The notes beneath the pieces were generated by a model. It had not been told where the DNA came from, did no database searches, and saw nothing but the letters and a program-made list of their open reading frames with translations. The translations under genes were made by a program, and so were the position numbers. 64,000 nt of DNA, taken from the NCBI GenBank assembly GCA_001414345.1, contig LLCB01000313.1, forward strand, positions 1 to 64,000, written 5' to 3'. This DNA is from Hymenoscyphus infarciens (taxonomy: Eukaryota > Ascomycota > Leotiomycetes > Helotiales > Helotiaceae). Of the stretch, positions 1-11,789 are shown in pieces (within the stretch, counting starts at the first letter, position 1; every line of letters begins with the position of its first letter).

Positions 1-1089
1 AATAAATAATAATTATAAAGTAATAGCTATTATTATAAGTAGTATATTAGTAGGCGACTTTTCTCTAATTCTAACTTCTCTTCTTCTTTTCTTTTTATCT
101 AAATAATATAAATAGTAAGAATACCTTCTAATTAAGTATATTCTTATATATTAACTTGTCTTCTAGAATATATATTATATATATATATATAAAAGTAAGT
201 TCTTCTCTTCTTAATTAGACCTGATTTAGAGCTAATCTAATATAGTAAAATGCCTCTTCCGTGTCCTTCTAATACGCTTCTAGCTACCTACTAAGTCTAC
301 TACGTTTAGTACCTTTAGGTAAAATCTTAGAACAGAGATTATATATATACTTTTAAGAAGCTAAAGTCGAAGAAGTATAAGTACTATATTAAGTAGAATA
401 CTATATATATCCTAGTAAGTTTAATCTTAAATATATACTAAATTTGTTCTAACTCGAGTAGTTACTATAGTTTATTAGAAAGGAGTTTAGTAAGCTTAAG
501 AGTAAGAAAGAGAAGAGAGAGATTAAGAAGACTATAAAGGCCTTAGATAAGGTATTAGTCGTTACTAGTATAGAAATACTAAAAAATAGCTTAGAGGTAT
601 AGTTCGTTCTTCTAGAAGAGACTTAAACGCTTTATACTAAGGTTACTATAAGTATCTCTTACTTATTAGAGGGGTTTTAGTTACTAATATTCAACAGTTC
701 TTATACTATACTATAGAGAGTAGAACCTCTATCTAAACCTAGGTTTAGGTCCTTTTTAAGGCCTATCTAAAGAGTTTATAAGCGTTCTCTCTAAAGCTAG
801 TTATAAGAGGTTACTAAGGTAAGAAGCGTTCTTATAAGAAGAAGGTAGTAGAGGAAGAGCTGATTTAGGCTCTTTATACTTAGAAGAGTAGAGAGGAAGA
901 TAATAAGTTAAAGAAAGAAGAGGCTATAGCTTAGAGAGGGTTAGTAGGCTCTGTTTTAGTAGTAACTTAGTCTTAGTTCTTTACTTTATTAATTTTAAAC
1001 ATTTCTACTAGTTAGTATTTTATCTTAGGTTTTTATTATAAGTTCTTTATTAAGAGTAACTAGAATTAGAGAGTATTAATAAAGTTTTA
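1..1089. repeat. RIP-mutated AT-rich DNA, unresolved
   Basis: AT-rich sequence in which CA and TG dinucleotides are nearly absent while CT, CC and CG cytosines persist, the mark of RIP. No open frame survives. On the plus strand about 480-990 reads as lysine/glutamate-rich protein broken only by TAA/TAG, with no stretch I can place in a family. This could be the flank or LTR side of the neighbouring retroelement, or part of another element in the opposite orientation. I found no convincing long terminal repeat match to the 6.5-7.3 kb region by eye. Confidence 0.7.
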
Positions 1090-4085
1090 TAAATTAACTC
1101 TTTTATCTAATTCTTATCTAATTCTTATATATTAAGCTATTTAGAGAGATATTAGAGTAGTTCTAGCTCTTCTAAATATTTAGTATAAAAGTCTTTTAGA
1201 TAATATAATAAACCTTAAAAATTATTTATAAGATACTAAGTAAGATCTAAATTATATTTAATCTATTTTACTTAATATTATAGCTATCTTCTAAAAAGTC
1301 TACTACTAAGTATTTCTTATACCTCTTATTCTTATATACCTTTAATAATATCTAGTAAGGGCTCTAGAGCCTCTTATCTTAGTAGAGAAGTGTTTAAATT
1401 CTTTAAAAGTATATTAAAAGCAAAAATATTATAAATTAATAAGTCTTTAAGAAGTTTTAGCTTATAAGAGTATCTTATACTTTCTAATATTTTAAAAGGT
1501 CTTATCTACTATTTAATAAGCTTTTAGCTAGGATAATTTATCTTAAGATTCTTAGTAGATAAGTAGACTTTATCTCTAACGTCTTAGTTAATAGATCTTT
1601 AGTACTAGTTTATACTATCCTCTATCTTTTTTTAAGCTTTATCTATATTATATTTAACTATTCTCTAAGTAGAGTATATATATTAGACTACTTTTATTAC
1701 CTTATTATAGTTAAGTCGTTCTTAAGAAATAAAAGTCTTTAGTATATTCTAGTTCTATAAAGTCTTTAGATTAAGTCTAAACTTAAGCTAATAAAGGGTT
1801 ATACTAATAGATAAGTATAGAAGTATTATTTATACTCTATCTATTAGAAGGATTAATTCGCTCTAGTTATTTTAATAATAGGTTATAAAAGGCCTTAGTC
1901 TTTAATTAATATATTAGTTTATTATCTCTATCTATCTATCTATCTATTTATAGTAGGTAGTACTAAGCTTAAGCTTAATACTAATTATTTAATAAAATTT
2001 AGTCTAAAATAATAATATAAATTAAGGTTCTTAATTAGATATAATTAATTTAAGGTAATAGCTAAAATAGTAAATCTATTAAATAAAGAGTTTAGCTAGT
2101 TCTTTAGTATTTATAGTTAAGTAATAGAGTATTAATACTAAATCCTTTCTAAGTTAGTTAATAAATACTAATATAGTATTAAATCTATGTTTATTCTTTA
2201 AGAATAATTTAAAGTTTATATATAAATGTTATATAGAATAGTTAAGTATAGGTAAGAGGTAAAGAAAGCCTTATTACTTAGTTTATTAAGAATAGGAGTA
2301 TTTATAAGCTTAATAATTCCTTATATACCTTCTATAGTCTAAAAATATTCTAGCCTAGTAGTAGTATTATACTAATAACTAGTATATCTTTTTTATACTT
2401 AGGTAAGTACTAAATACTTAGTTATAGACTTCTTAAATAAGTTTTATATAAAGTTTAGTATTCTTTTAAACGTAAAGTTAATTCTTAAAAAGTAGTAAAT
2501 TATTTAATAAGAGGTAGTATTTATCTAGAAGTTTATAACGTTCTTTCTAAAAAAAGTATAGGTTATCTTTTTTTAACTTCTAAATTATATTTAAACTTAT
2601 TCTTAGAATAACGTCTAACTAAATTATATTAAGAGAAGTAGACTGTTCTTATAAAAAGCTCTAAGTAAGTTTAATATTAATTTAGAGGTCTAAATAATTA
2701 GATACTAAAAGAGTATATAAGCAGCTATCTATTTTAACTTAATTATAGGTTTTTATGTCTTACTTATATTAGATTAATATATCTACTTTTTAATTACTCT
2801 TTCTAGATATAAATTAAATCTAGAAGTTAAAGTTTAATAAAAACTCTATTTATTAAACTTACTTAGCTATAAGTAGCTTAGTTATTATAAAGTATTCTAA
2901 TAATCTATAATCTAAATATATATTAATATACTTCTAATATAATATAAGTTTAAGATACTATTTCTTAAAAGCTTCTATAATAGTAGATAGCTCTTTATTA
3001 TAAATCTCTTAGTTTAATTTATAGCTAACTAGGATATATAAGTAGAATCTAATAAAGTATTAAAGACTATTATATTATTATAAGAATATACTTACTATTA
3101 CTTCTTTTAAAGAGTCTATTTCTACCTTTATATTATAATTAAAGTTAAAGTAGTATAGTATTTAAATTATAAGAAGCCTAGTTCTTAGTACTTTAAAAGC
3201 TTCTTTATATTTAGATGTTTATAGAAATAGCTCTATAAAGTATATTATTATAGTTAAAGGTTTAGTAATTTTAATATAACTTTTAATAAATTATTTATAG
3301 AATCTTATAAACTCTAGATAAGACTTTATATCTATTATAGTATTAGGTTAGACTTAGTTTTATAAAAGCTCTACTTTTTCTAGGTTAACTTTAAGTTCTT
3401 TTATAGTTAAGATAAATTCTAAGTATTTAACTCTAGTAATACTAAATTTACTTTTCTTAATATCTATTTAAAGTTCTACTTCTTAAAGCTAATTTAAAAT
3501 CTTCTTAACCTATTTCTTATATTCTTTAATAGTATTTAAATAAATTAAAATATTATCTAAGTAAGTAATATAGAAGTTATTTAAATAATTAATTAAGATA
3601 TTATTTATATAATATTAATAGATAGTAGAGCTATTATAGAGTTTAAAAGAAAGGACCTTATATTTATATATACTATACCTAGTTCTAAATATAGTTATCT
3701 CTTCTAAGTTAGAGTCTATTTAAATATAATAAAAAGCTTATCTAATATCTAATTTAGTAAAGATTTTAGCTATTCTTATTCTAGAAAGAAGCTTATTAAT
3801 ATAAGGGATTAGATAAGGATTGTTTTAAGTTAGAGCGTTTAGCTTCTTATAATTAATATAGAACTATAACTTATTACTATTAGCCTTTTTAATAAAGAGT
3901 ACTAAAGAGGTAAAAAAGCTATTACTATTAATAATAAACCTCTTATCTAAGTTCTTTATAAGATACTCTTTTATAGCTTTAAGCTTTATAGTTAACTATT
4001 AATATAGAGGTAAAAAGGAGTTAAGAAGTAGCTTATTTAAAGTAATCTTATAGTTATATTCTTAGTAAAAAGGAAGCTTATTAGA
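1090..4085 (-). pseudogene. pol remnant: reverse transcriptase, RNase H, integrase
   Basis: Minus-strand reading, N to C: RT start KLPFY*EYNYKITL (about 4040-4080, the LPPHREYDHKI-type block); FYINYKKLNALT (about 3828-3863); AKIFTKLDIR*AFYYI (about 3722-3770); the catalytic block ITYLDNILIY (3540-3569), whose family form is YLDD; the RNase H block LN*EIYNKELSTIIEAF (about 2965-3020); the integrase blocks described in the next entry. Codon starts at 3863, 3770, 3569, 3008, 1958 and 1325 are all in the same phase, so about 3 kb of pol carries no net frameshift and is broken only by TAA/TAG where Gln and Trp codons are expected. That is RIP damage, not indel decay. A TATC microsatellite at about 1927-1947 lies inside the integrase reading. 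Confidence 0.88.
1135..2115 (-). other. Integrase core, GPF/Y module and chromodomain of the retroelement
   Basis: The integrase core reads LKLIISN*EP*F (D of SDRGPQF changed to N), then SIKLKLSTTYYK*IDR*IE, matching the family block LSTAYHPQTDGQTER with His to Tyr and Gln to stop. It continues as RLRPFITYY*NN*SELI (about 1845-2110). The GPF/Y module reads KVYLSTKNLKINYPS, then IRPFKILESI (about 1430-1580). The chromodomain reads E*EV*EILSSRLFRR, then VK*IKYNLDLT*Y (about 1225-1340), where EWEVEEILDSR and VKWxGYxxDPTWY are expected. A terminal YYLKDFYTKYLEE block (about 1140-1195) follows. The chromodomain implies targeting to heterochromatin (established for this family). The substitutions are the ones CA-to-TA and TG-to-TA would make. 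Confidence 0.85.
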
Positions 4086-7000
4086 AGCTACTTTTAAGAA
4101 CACGTCTTTATAGAATAAGTAATATCTTAAGAGTCGAGCTTATATTAGAGCTCTTATCTTATCGTCGTCTTAGAGAGAGGCTACTCTCTTATTAATAACC
4201 TAATCTAGCTTATAGAAGCTTATTATATAAAATTCTAAATTAAGCTATTTTATATTATAATATATTACGTTTATACTTATTTTATAAATAAAGGAGTATA
4301 GAGTCTAGCCTTTTAAGGCTATACTAGTAGTTTATAGAGGCTTTAGACTAAAGTTAGATATTAAAATTTTAGAAGATATTATTATAAATAGAAGTAATAA
4401 CTTAGCTATATTTATAAGTCTACTCTTTATATATCCTTCTTATTACTAAATAGTATATTCTCTTTAGTTTATATCTAACTAGTAATTTAAAAAAGGTTTC
4501 TAGTTCTAGCTAAAAAGAGAAAGTAAAATTTCCTTACTATAGTAGAGAGTTAGAGAGTATTTAGCTAGCTAAGTAATCTAGTTCTTTAAAGAGTTAAGAA
4601 GAACTTTAAAATAGTTTAACTACTTATTACTAATAATTAGGTCTTATTATCTAAGGTCTAAAATAATAAAGAGGTAGTTATAAATATAACGTTTATCTAT
4701 ATTTAAATATAGTTATATAAACTAATTTACCTAGCTTTTAGTACTATTATTATATCTATAAATAGATACTAAATAAAGTAGTTTCTAGATTTTTAAACCT
4801 ATTACTTTTAATAATTATAAAGCTAGAGGTTAATTTAGAAATAGGTACTTATTTACTCTTATATTTACTAAAGCTTATATTTTAATACTATATCTCTATA
4901 TACTAAGAATAGTATTTATAAGAAACTGTTTTCCTCTTATAAGCTTAGAAAGGTTAAGTCTAGCTAGATTATATTTATATAAGCCTAGAAAGGTATTTTT
5001 ACTTAAGCCTCTTTGTTTTCCTTCTAACTTAAGTTAGAGTTAAAGTACTCTTTAAGTAGTTATTCTTCTTTAGGTTAATCGTCCTCCTCTATCTTATTAA
5101 TACTAAGTAGATTAGAATAGTTAAGCTTAATATACCTAGGTTTCTTATAATTATAGTATTTTATACTAGTAAGGAGTTAGTCTATAGACGAAGTCTTTAA
5201 TCTTTTACTAGTAGAAGAGGGCTTAGAAGTTTAAGAAGTTTTTTAAGAAGTAGAATAAAGTCTATATAAGAGTAATAAGGGTTTTATTAAAGAACTAGAT
5301 AAGGTTTAGTTAGTATTAGGCTTTTAGTATAACAAGCCTATTATAATAGGTTTTTTAGTACTTATTATACTAGTTATATATAACTTAGTATTATAATACT
5401 ATTCTTTATCTATAAATAATAGGTCTCTTACTATCTTATTAAAGTTAGTATTCTAGTACCTCTTACTATTAACTAATTAGGTTTAATACTAAGGTATAAG
5501 CTTATTCTATATATAATAGAACTTATCTTACTTTAATACTTCTCTAAGTATTATAATACTTAAAAAGTAACTTTTAAATTCTATAAAACTTTCTTCTATA
5601 TAACTCTTCTATCTTATTTAAAGAGACTAAAAAGTATTCTAGGTATTCTCCTTCTTATAACCTATTAGATAGTAGGTATTAAAGAGTTTAATTATTTCTT
5701 TATAATCCTTAAATACTATCTTACTTATATTAGACTCATATTAAGGCTCTAAGTAGTTCTAAGTAAGTTTTATTATTATTCTCTAAATAAGAGCTTTATA
5801 AGTTAAAAGCATCTAATAATAGTTAGTGTTTATATAAAGTTAATTATATATTAATATTCTCTATTACTTATATATAAGTAAAACGCTATTATTTAAAAGT
5901 TTAATTTTTTCTATAATCTTACTTTTAATAGGTTAAAGAGCTTTTAAAGTGTTTTTAGATTATAAACATAGAGTAGGTTATTATAAGAAAGGAATATTAA
6001 AAGTAGAGTCTTACTTATAATAATAGTTTAAAGAGATAGAAGAAGGTGTTTATATAGATTAGATAAGACTTAGACTTTAGTTATTATTTAGTAGTTATTA
6101 ACTAATTTACTATATTAAGTCTAATAATTAAGTAATCTAATTATCTTACTCTAAAATTCTCTATTCTTTTTCTTAATTCTTAGCCTCTATAGCTTAGATT
6201 ATACTCTATATCTCGTCTATATTAGAGAAGTCCTATTAATCTCTCTAGCTTCTAAGCGCTAAGCTTTTACTTTTATTATTCTTAGGCTTCTTACTATTCT
6301 TAGAGGTATAGTACTAAGTCGAGGACCTTTTAGTAGAAGCTTAACTTTATTCTCTAAGAAGAGGCTTTATACTTAGAAGTAGAGCTTAAGAGAGACTAAG
6401 AGTTACTCTAGATTCTAATATATTAAATATTAAATTAGAGAGAGAGAGGGTAGAATTAGATTTAGAAGCCTTCTAAATAACTATTATAAGTTAACTTATT
6501 TACTAAATCTAAGGTTATTAGAACTCTTAGGAAATACTTAGTATATTCTAATCTCTTAATATATACTAAAATATAATTTTTACTAGCTATCTATATAGAT
6601 AATAAACCCTACTATTACTAGCTATCTAAGTAGTCTCTAATTACCTAGCTATATAAGAATATCGTTGTAATATTCTAAATTAAGAGTGAATTAACTTCTA
6701 AATAAAGAGTAGTAATAAGCTTAAAAGAGATATTATTAAAGCTATTACTAGTAAAGAAGAGTTATTATTTTTATATAATAGTACGAAATATATATAACTA
6801 TAGTAGAGGTATATAGAAGTATATATAGTAGAATAATATATATAGATACTAGGTATTAATATAGAAGAAAATAATAACTATCTCTCTTCTATACTAAATA
6901 TAAACGTCTATATATAAGAGTTTAAAAGCTTCTAAGTTCTAATAATAATAATAACTAAGCTCTATCTAATATAGCTAATACTAAATAATAAGAGCTAAAA

Positions 7001-7213
7001 AGCTAAATATATAACCTCTAATTCTTTAGAAAGCTAAATATATAACATCTAAACCTTAATCCCTTTTATATATAAATATTAGATATTAATACCTTTAGCA
7101 CTTCGCTTATATAAGTATTAGTTATTTATAATCTCGGCTCTAGAAGTATTAGAGGTATTGGTACTACTTAGAGGTATTAGCAGTTTTACGAATACCGACA
7201 ATTCCAGATAGTA
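4086..7213. repeat. RIP-mutated region, probable protease/gag/LTR of the chromovirus
   Basis: Continuous RIP-type sequence, CA- and TG-poor, with no ATG-started frame over 60 codons. By position it lies upstream of RT and should encode protease and gag. On the minus strand about 6150-6330 reads as a Lys/Asn/Ser-rich segment. Cysteine and histidine codons of a gag zinc knuckle would have become tyrosine under RIP, which would hide the motif. No primer-binding site or LTR edge was recognised. Confidence 0.5.
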
Positions 7214-7248
7214 CTATTATATAATAATCCAGCTATTATATAATAATC
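7214..7248. repeat. Tandem 19-bp repeat in a less mutated pocket
   Basis: CTATTATATAATAATC occurs at 7214-7229 and again at 7233-7248 (period 19). Each copy contains the palindrome ATTATATAAT. Just upstream (about 7185-7207) is a short stretch that still has several CA dinucleotides, unusual for this block. It could mark an element edge or an LTR end, but no partner copy was found. Confidence 0.55.
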
Positions 7249-8484
7249 TAGGATAGCGTACTATTATAAAAAGTTTATAGAGATAGAGTATAGAAAAAGA
7301 TATAGCTCTCTTATAATATATATATTAAATAAATTACTAAATAATTTAAGCTTATTAATAGAGATTACCTAAGTATACTACTTCTAATATATAAACTAAA
7401 AAAGAATTAAAGAATAGTAAAACCTATGTTTATAAAGTTCTATTAAGAGAAAGTAGGTTTAGTACTTTATATAGTAATTATAATATAACTAGATATTATA
7501 TTTACTACTTCTTAGCTTTTATACTTCTTAACTAACCTAAATAATAAATATATAGCTATAATAGATTAATATATTTAATACTTATTTAAGATAAGGTTCT
7601 TAGGAATTATATATAGAGGAGAGCTTAGGAGTATATAACTAGTACTTACTTTAAATATATTATATACTAATAATCTAGAAACTCGAAGATCTTCTAATAG
7701 ATATATAATATTATTATTTAGTAGACTTATAACTTAGAGAGCTTTATAATAAGATATAATTATAATATTAATAATAGAAACTAAGCTCTTAAAAGTAAAG
7801 TAGCTAAGTATAGAAATAATAGTATTAAAGCGTCTCTTTAAAAAACTATAGCTTAATTTAGGTAAGATATAGAATATATTCTATAATAATTAATAAACTA
7901 TTTAATTAATTACTAAAGAAAATAAGAGAATATTTATAAAGCTTTAATATATAGATATCTAGAATATATAGCTTTATTAGAAGTATTAGAAGGGATCTTT
8001 CTAAGTTACTTATTTACTAATAAATAATATACTAGTAGATAGACTTATAAAAAACTTATTTAAGTAAAAATTTAAATATTTTAGAGCTTTACTTAATCTC
8101 TAGAACGCTTATTTACTTAGTAAAATACTCTTTTAAGAGGTGAAAGTATACTAAATTTTAGATTAAAACTATATTTTTAGGTTAAAAACGCTTTTTTAGA
8201 ATAGTAAATAACGTTCTTTATTATTTTTATATATTATTATACTTTACTTTATTATTTTACTTATATATTTTTAAGAAGTTTTATCCTTTTTTATATTATA
8301 ATTATTTAAGAAGTATTATAAGCTTATTTTAGATTTTATTTATTTATTTAATTATTATATACTTAGTAATTAAGTACTATAAGACCTTTCTAGAGAGTAT
8401 TACTAAATATAAATATAAAGTTTTAAAAGAACTAACTACTACTATATAAGCGTAAAGTATACTAACCGACTAATAATACTTCTT
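7249..8484. repeat. RIP-mutated DNA, unidentified
   Basis: AT-rich, CA/TG-depleted sequence between the retroelement and the 600-codon degraded frame. I saw no motif of a transposase, helicase or reverse transcriptase on either strand. It may be 3' flank of the degraded gene to its right or part of a second mobile element. Confidence 0.5.
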
Positions 8485-10284
8485 TTAACGTTTAGAAATA
8501 GTTTTACTAAGAGTAGTAAGTACTATACCTATTTTATTAAGAGTATTACTAAGATTAATACTATTAGACTTATTATTATTATTATTATCTTTAGACTCCT
8601 TACTCTTAGAAACATCTTTCTTATACTTATAGTCTTTTAAAGAATACTTAGAATAGTTATTAGTAAGCTTCTTAGAAGATAACTTCTTAGAAACTAACGT
8701 TATAAGAGTAGTTTTCTTTAAAATAGTCTTTCTTAGAATAGACTTTAAAACAGATTTTTTAGAATAGCTTTTTAGAAGAACCTTTAGAGGCTTTTAAGTA
8801 GACTTTCGCTACTTAAAGAAGGAGGTATTATTTTTACTATAAATAGTAGAACTCTTATAAGGAGTACTTAGGCTCTTAGTTTAACTATAAGTATTAACTC
8901 CTATAAGTAGAGTACTATTTAAGGTAGAAGTTATAAAAGAAGTACTCTTAGGAACATAGTTACTATGCTTTAAAACCTTAGAAGTATTACTATTTAGTTT
9001 ATTATTAGAAACGAGACTCTAAAAACCGTTAAGCTCTTTATAGTAATAAGTATAGTTTAGAACTAAGAATAACTAAGAGCTTCTAAAACCCTATTTAAGT
9101 CTTATATAGCTCGTATTATATAACTTCTCTTACTTCTAAATCTATAAAATTAGCTAAGAAAATAAAATAAGAAGTAAAGAACTAACTAAATAAAGCTTTA
9201 TATAAACTTTATTACTAATATTAGTTTAATATTTCTTAAGATTTTTAGTTAAAGTAATTATAAAAGAGAGATAAATACTTAGTAACGCTTTATAAGAGTA
9301 TTTAATAATATAGTTAAAATAGTATATAACTTTTTTAAATTTTATATTATAATAGTAATTAGTTGATTTACTAGCTATTATAGAAGTAATATAGCTTTTA
9401 TAAAAAGCTTCTTAGAAATTCGAAATATTAGAATAACCTTTCTTAATAGAAGGCGTAGTAAGTAAGCTCTTATTACTAACGGTTAGGTATTTAACGTTAT
9501 TACTAGAAAGTTTATTTAAGAGCTTAGTATTAATAGCTAGAAGCTTTTTAGAAAGTTTTTTAGGTTTAAGATCGTTTTTAAAAGCTTAATATTAATTAGA
9601 GTTTATAACTATTAACTTCTCTAGCTTATTCTTAGAGATATTAATAGTATAAAATCTACTAAGTATACTACTCTAAAGTATAACTCGACTAGAAGAGGAA
9701 ATATATAAGGGATTTAATATTTAATATTCTTCTATAGTTAGCTAAAGTATAGTATAAGGATTAATATACTTAAAAGAACTTATAAGTATATAACGCCTAG
9801 GTTCTAATCTATTAATTATATATTTAACACCTTCTTTATTAACCTTATTTTTATAAGGCTTACTTTTATTAACAACTTTAGCTTTATAATACTTATAAAT
9901 AAGTATAAAGCTATTATTTATAAGAGTCTTACTATTTAGAAGATAAGAGATCTAGGAGAGAGACTATTTCAGTTAATATAAGAGCTTAAGAAAAGTAAAT
10001 ATAAGCTTTATACTATAGTCTTTTATTAGGCAGTATACGCTATAGTAGTCTAGTAGTAGTAAAAGAGTTTTAAGGAAGTTATAAAAGGAAAAGAAAGAGT
10101 TTAAGTTATTAAATCTATATATATAGTAAACAACGCTTTCCTAATTAGGAAAGGTTATTTAAAGAGTATATTATAAGATAAAGGTAGGTTAGATAAAGGA
10201 TTACCTAATAATCTTTACCTTTTAAGTAAGAAGTATAGTATTTAAAGCCTTATACTCTCCTCTATAGTTCTAGGAATTAAACAT
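8485..10284 (-). pseudogene. RIP-degraded 600-codon open frame of unknown family
   Basis: From an ATG at 10284 to a TAA at 8485-8487 one minus-strand frame runs 600 codons with about 27 internal TAA/TAG stops and no frameshift. The stop density (about 4-5 %) is what loss of all Gln and Trp codons would give. It starts MFNS*NYRGEYKALNT, has a hydrophobic stretch LKTLLLLLDYY near residue 75, a basic middle section (KSKPYKNKVNKEGVKY), and a Lys/Ser/Asn-rich C-terminus ending TTLSKTISKR. I do not recognise the family: no DDE, tyrosine recombinase, RT or helicase motif is visible. It could be the product of an unclassified mobile element or a duplicated host gene silenced by RIP. Confidence 0.6.
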
Positions 10285-10680
10285 CTACTTTAACTTCACT
10301 TTACTTATCCTATGCTCTCGATATAGCTTCTGTAATCGCTATATATTACTATATCTAAGTAAATATAATAAGAATAAACTTAATTTTTAGAAACTCTCTT
10401 TTCGTAAGAAATGTTTTTATACCTCTCTAAAGTTCTACTAAGACTCTATAAAAATTTAAACATTTATAAAAGAGTCTATTTTTACTCTAAAAAAGTTTAT
10501 AGAGTAAGAAAGAGAGTATAGATCTCTTCTTAGCTGTTATTAAGGCTATAATAACATACGTTGTTATTAAGTAAAGAGAGAAAGACTATTTAGGAAATAA
10601 GAAATTTTCTAAAAAGGTACGGTTGATAAATTATCGTTAAAAGAGAAGCTTAACTCGCAACTCACGGTACCTAGCCGTTG
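10285..10680. repeat. Edge of the RIP block, partly mutated
   Basis: CA and TG dinucleotides reappear gradually here and sequence from about 10,660 is normal. It lies just 5' of the degraded 600-codon frame and may contain its former promoter. An imperfect inverted repeat built on TTATTAAG/ATAACAAC lies at about 10,530-10,570. No gene is seen. Confidence 0.55.
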
Positions 10681-11789
10681 GAATAAGTAGACTAAATTTT
10701 CCACCCAAGCTCTCTCTCTCTCTGTCGTTTGTATACTCTATGAAAGTATAGCTGGAAAAATCACTCAACGAACTCTGACTGAATAAACGTCTTTTACTGG
10801 CTTTAAGAGTAGAGATGAGTTGAGAGAAGAGAGCATTGCTTTACAGTACTTATTTACTGAGAATTGTGCGATATAATTTGGAACAATCAAAAGTAAGCGT
10901 CTAGAAGCTTTAGGAGAATTAGAAACTTAACTTCTCAATTCTCCTTTATCTTCACGGTTGATTAATATGTTTGACTGGGAATATGTGCTAAAATGGAAAA
11001 GAAGAGTGCTCGAGAGCAACTATTGGGTTCCTTAGAATATGTGTGTTCTAGGAAGCCTTTCTAGAGATTAAAACTTATATATAAATATGTGTTGTTTTCA
11101 GTGTTCATATGTACACTTAAAAACGTGCACTCGGAAGCTGGGTATGAAGAGGTCTAAATGGGTACTTTTTGGGACTCAACTGCTTGGAAAGTAGGTTTGT
11201 TTTGTAGCATGAGCCTCTTTATAGCGGTGCTTTCGTTCATAGTGCTGGTTCTGGTGAAAGGCACCCACTTTTGGTGTGCGTTCTTAAGTGTAAGATATAT
11301 GGGCTCTGCTTTGGGTACACCTCCTTACTTTGATTGTGCACACTAGTCTGGGATAAACGCTTATATTGTCTAAGAAGGTATAGAAGAATCAGAAACTCTG
11401 ACTATCCGTTCTTCTAAACGTTCCCGCATAATATTCAGAACTGTCACGGAAGAGGGGTGTACTGAAAGCAAATCTCAGTACTCTTACATATGAACACAGG
11501 AAGAGCTATCAGCGATCCAGATGTAGCATTGAACTGCAGTTGACTAAAAAACTCTTTTCCATTGTACTCTTTGTAAAAATTCATTGTTTGTGCTCGAATT
11601 CTTGTTTGATTCTTTATGCATTGTCCGTATTTTTTCACACCGTTGTCCCACTTTTCTAATAAAGGCGCTTTTATTGAAACAACATAATAGATACAGGTTA
11701 AATTTACGATAATTTCCTAACTTATTTTCCAGCACTAAACCATCATTCTTACTCTACACGACACGTTATAGCAACATCCTATTTACATC
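10681..11789. other. Intergenic region, no gene seen
   Basis: Base composition is normal for the window. Short open frames (for example 62 codons at 11158-11346) have no recognisable protein character. The last 100 bases upstream of 11790 probably carry the promoter and leader of the next gene. Confidence 0.6.

Larger units (their letters stand above)
1090..7260 (-). mobile_element. RIP-degraded Ty3/Gypsy chromovirus (LTR retrotransposon)
   Basis: The minus strand carries the order RT, RNase H, integrase, chromodomain, which defines a Ty3/Gypsy chromovirus. The pol part (about 4085 to 1090) is secure. The upstream part (about 4086-7260) should hold protease, gag and the 5' LTR. It is AT-rich and RIP-mutated; a Lys/Asn/Ser-rich minus-strand reading near 6150-6330 could be gag, but I could not prove it. 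Element ends and LTRs were not found, so the right boundary is a guess. The copy is dead: stops occur throughout pol and the RT catalytic motif is altered. Confidence 0.75.

Noticed and set aside
1927..1947. TATC microsatellite as an independent repeat feature
   Set aside because: It falls inside the degraded integrase reading (the QTDGQTER block) and is explained by RIP of that coding sequence.
11158..11346. 62-codon plus-strand frame
   Set aside because: No family character, no splice context, and the surrounding bases show no coding texture.
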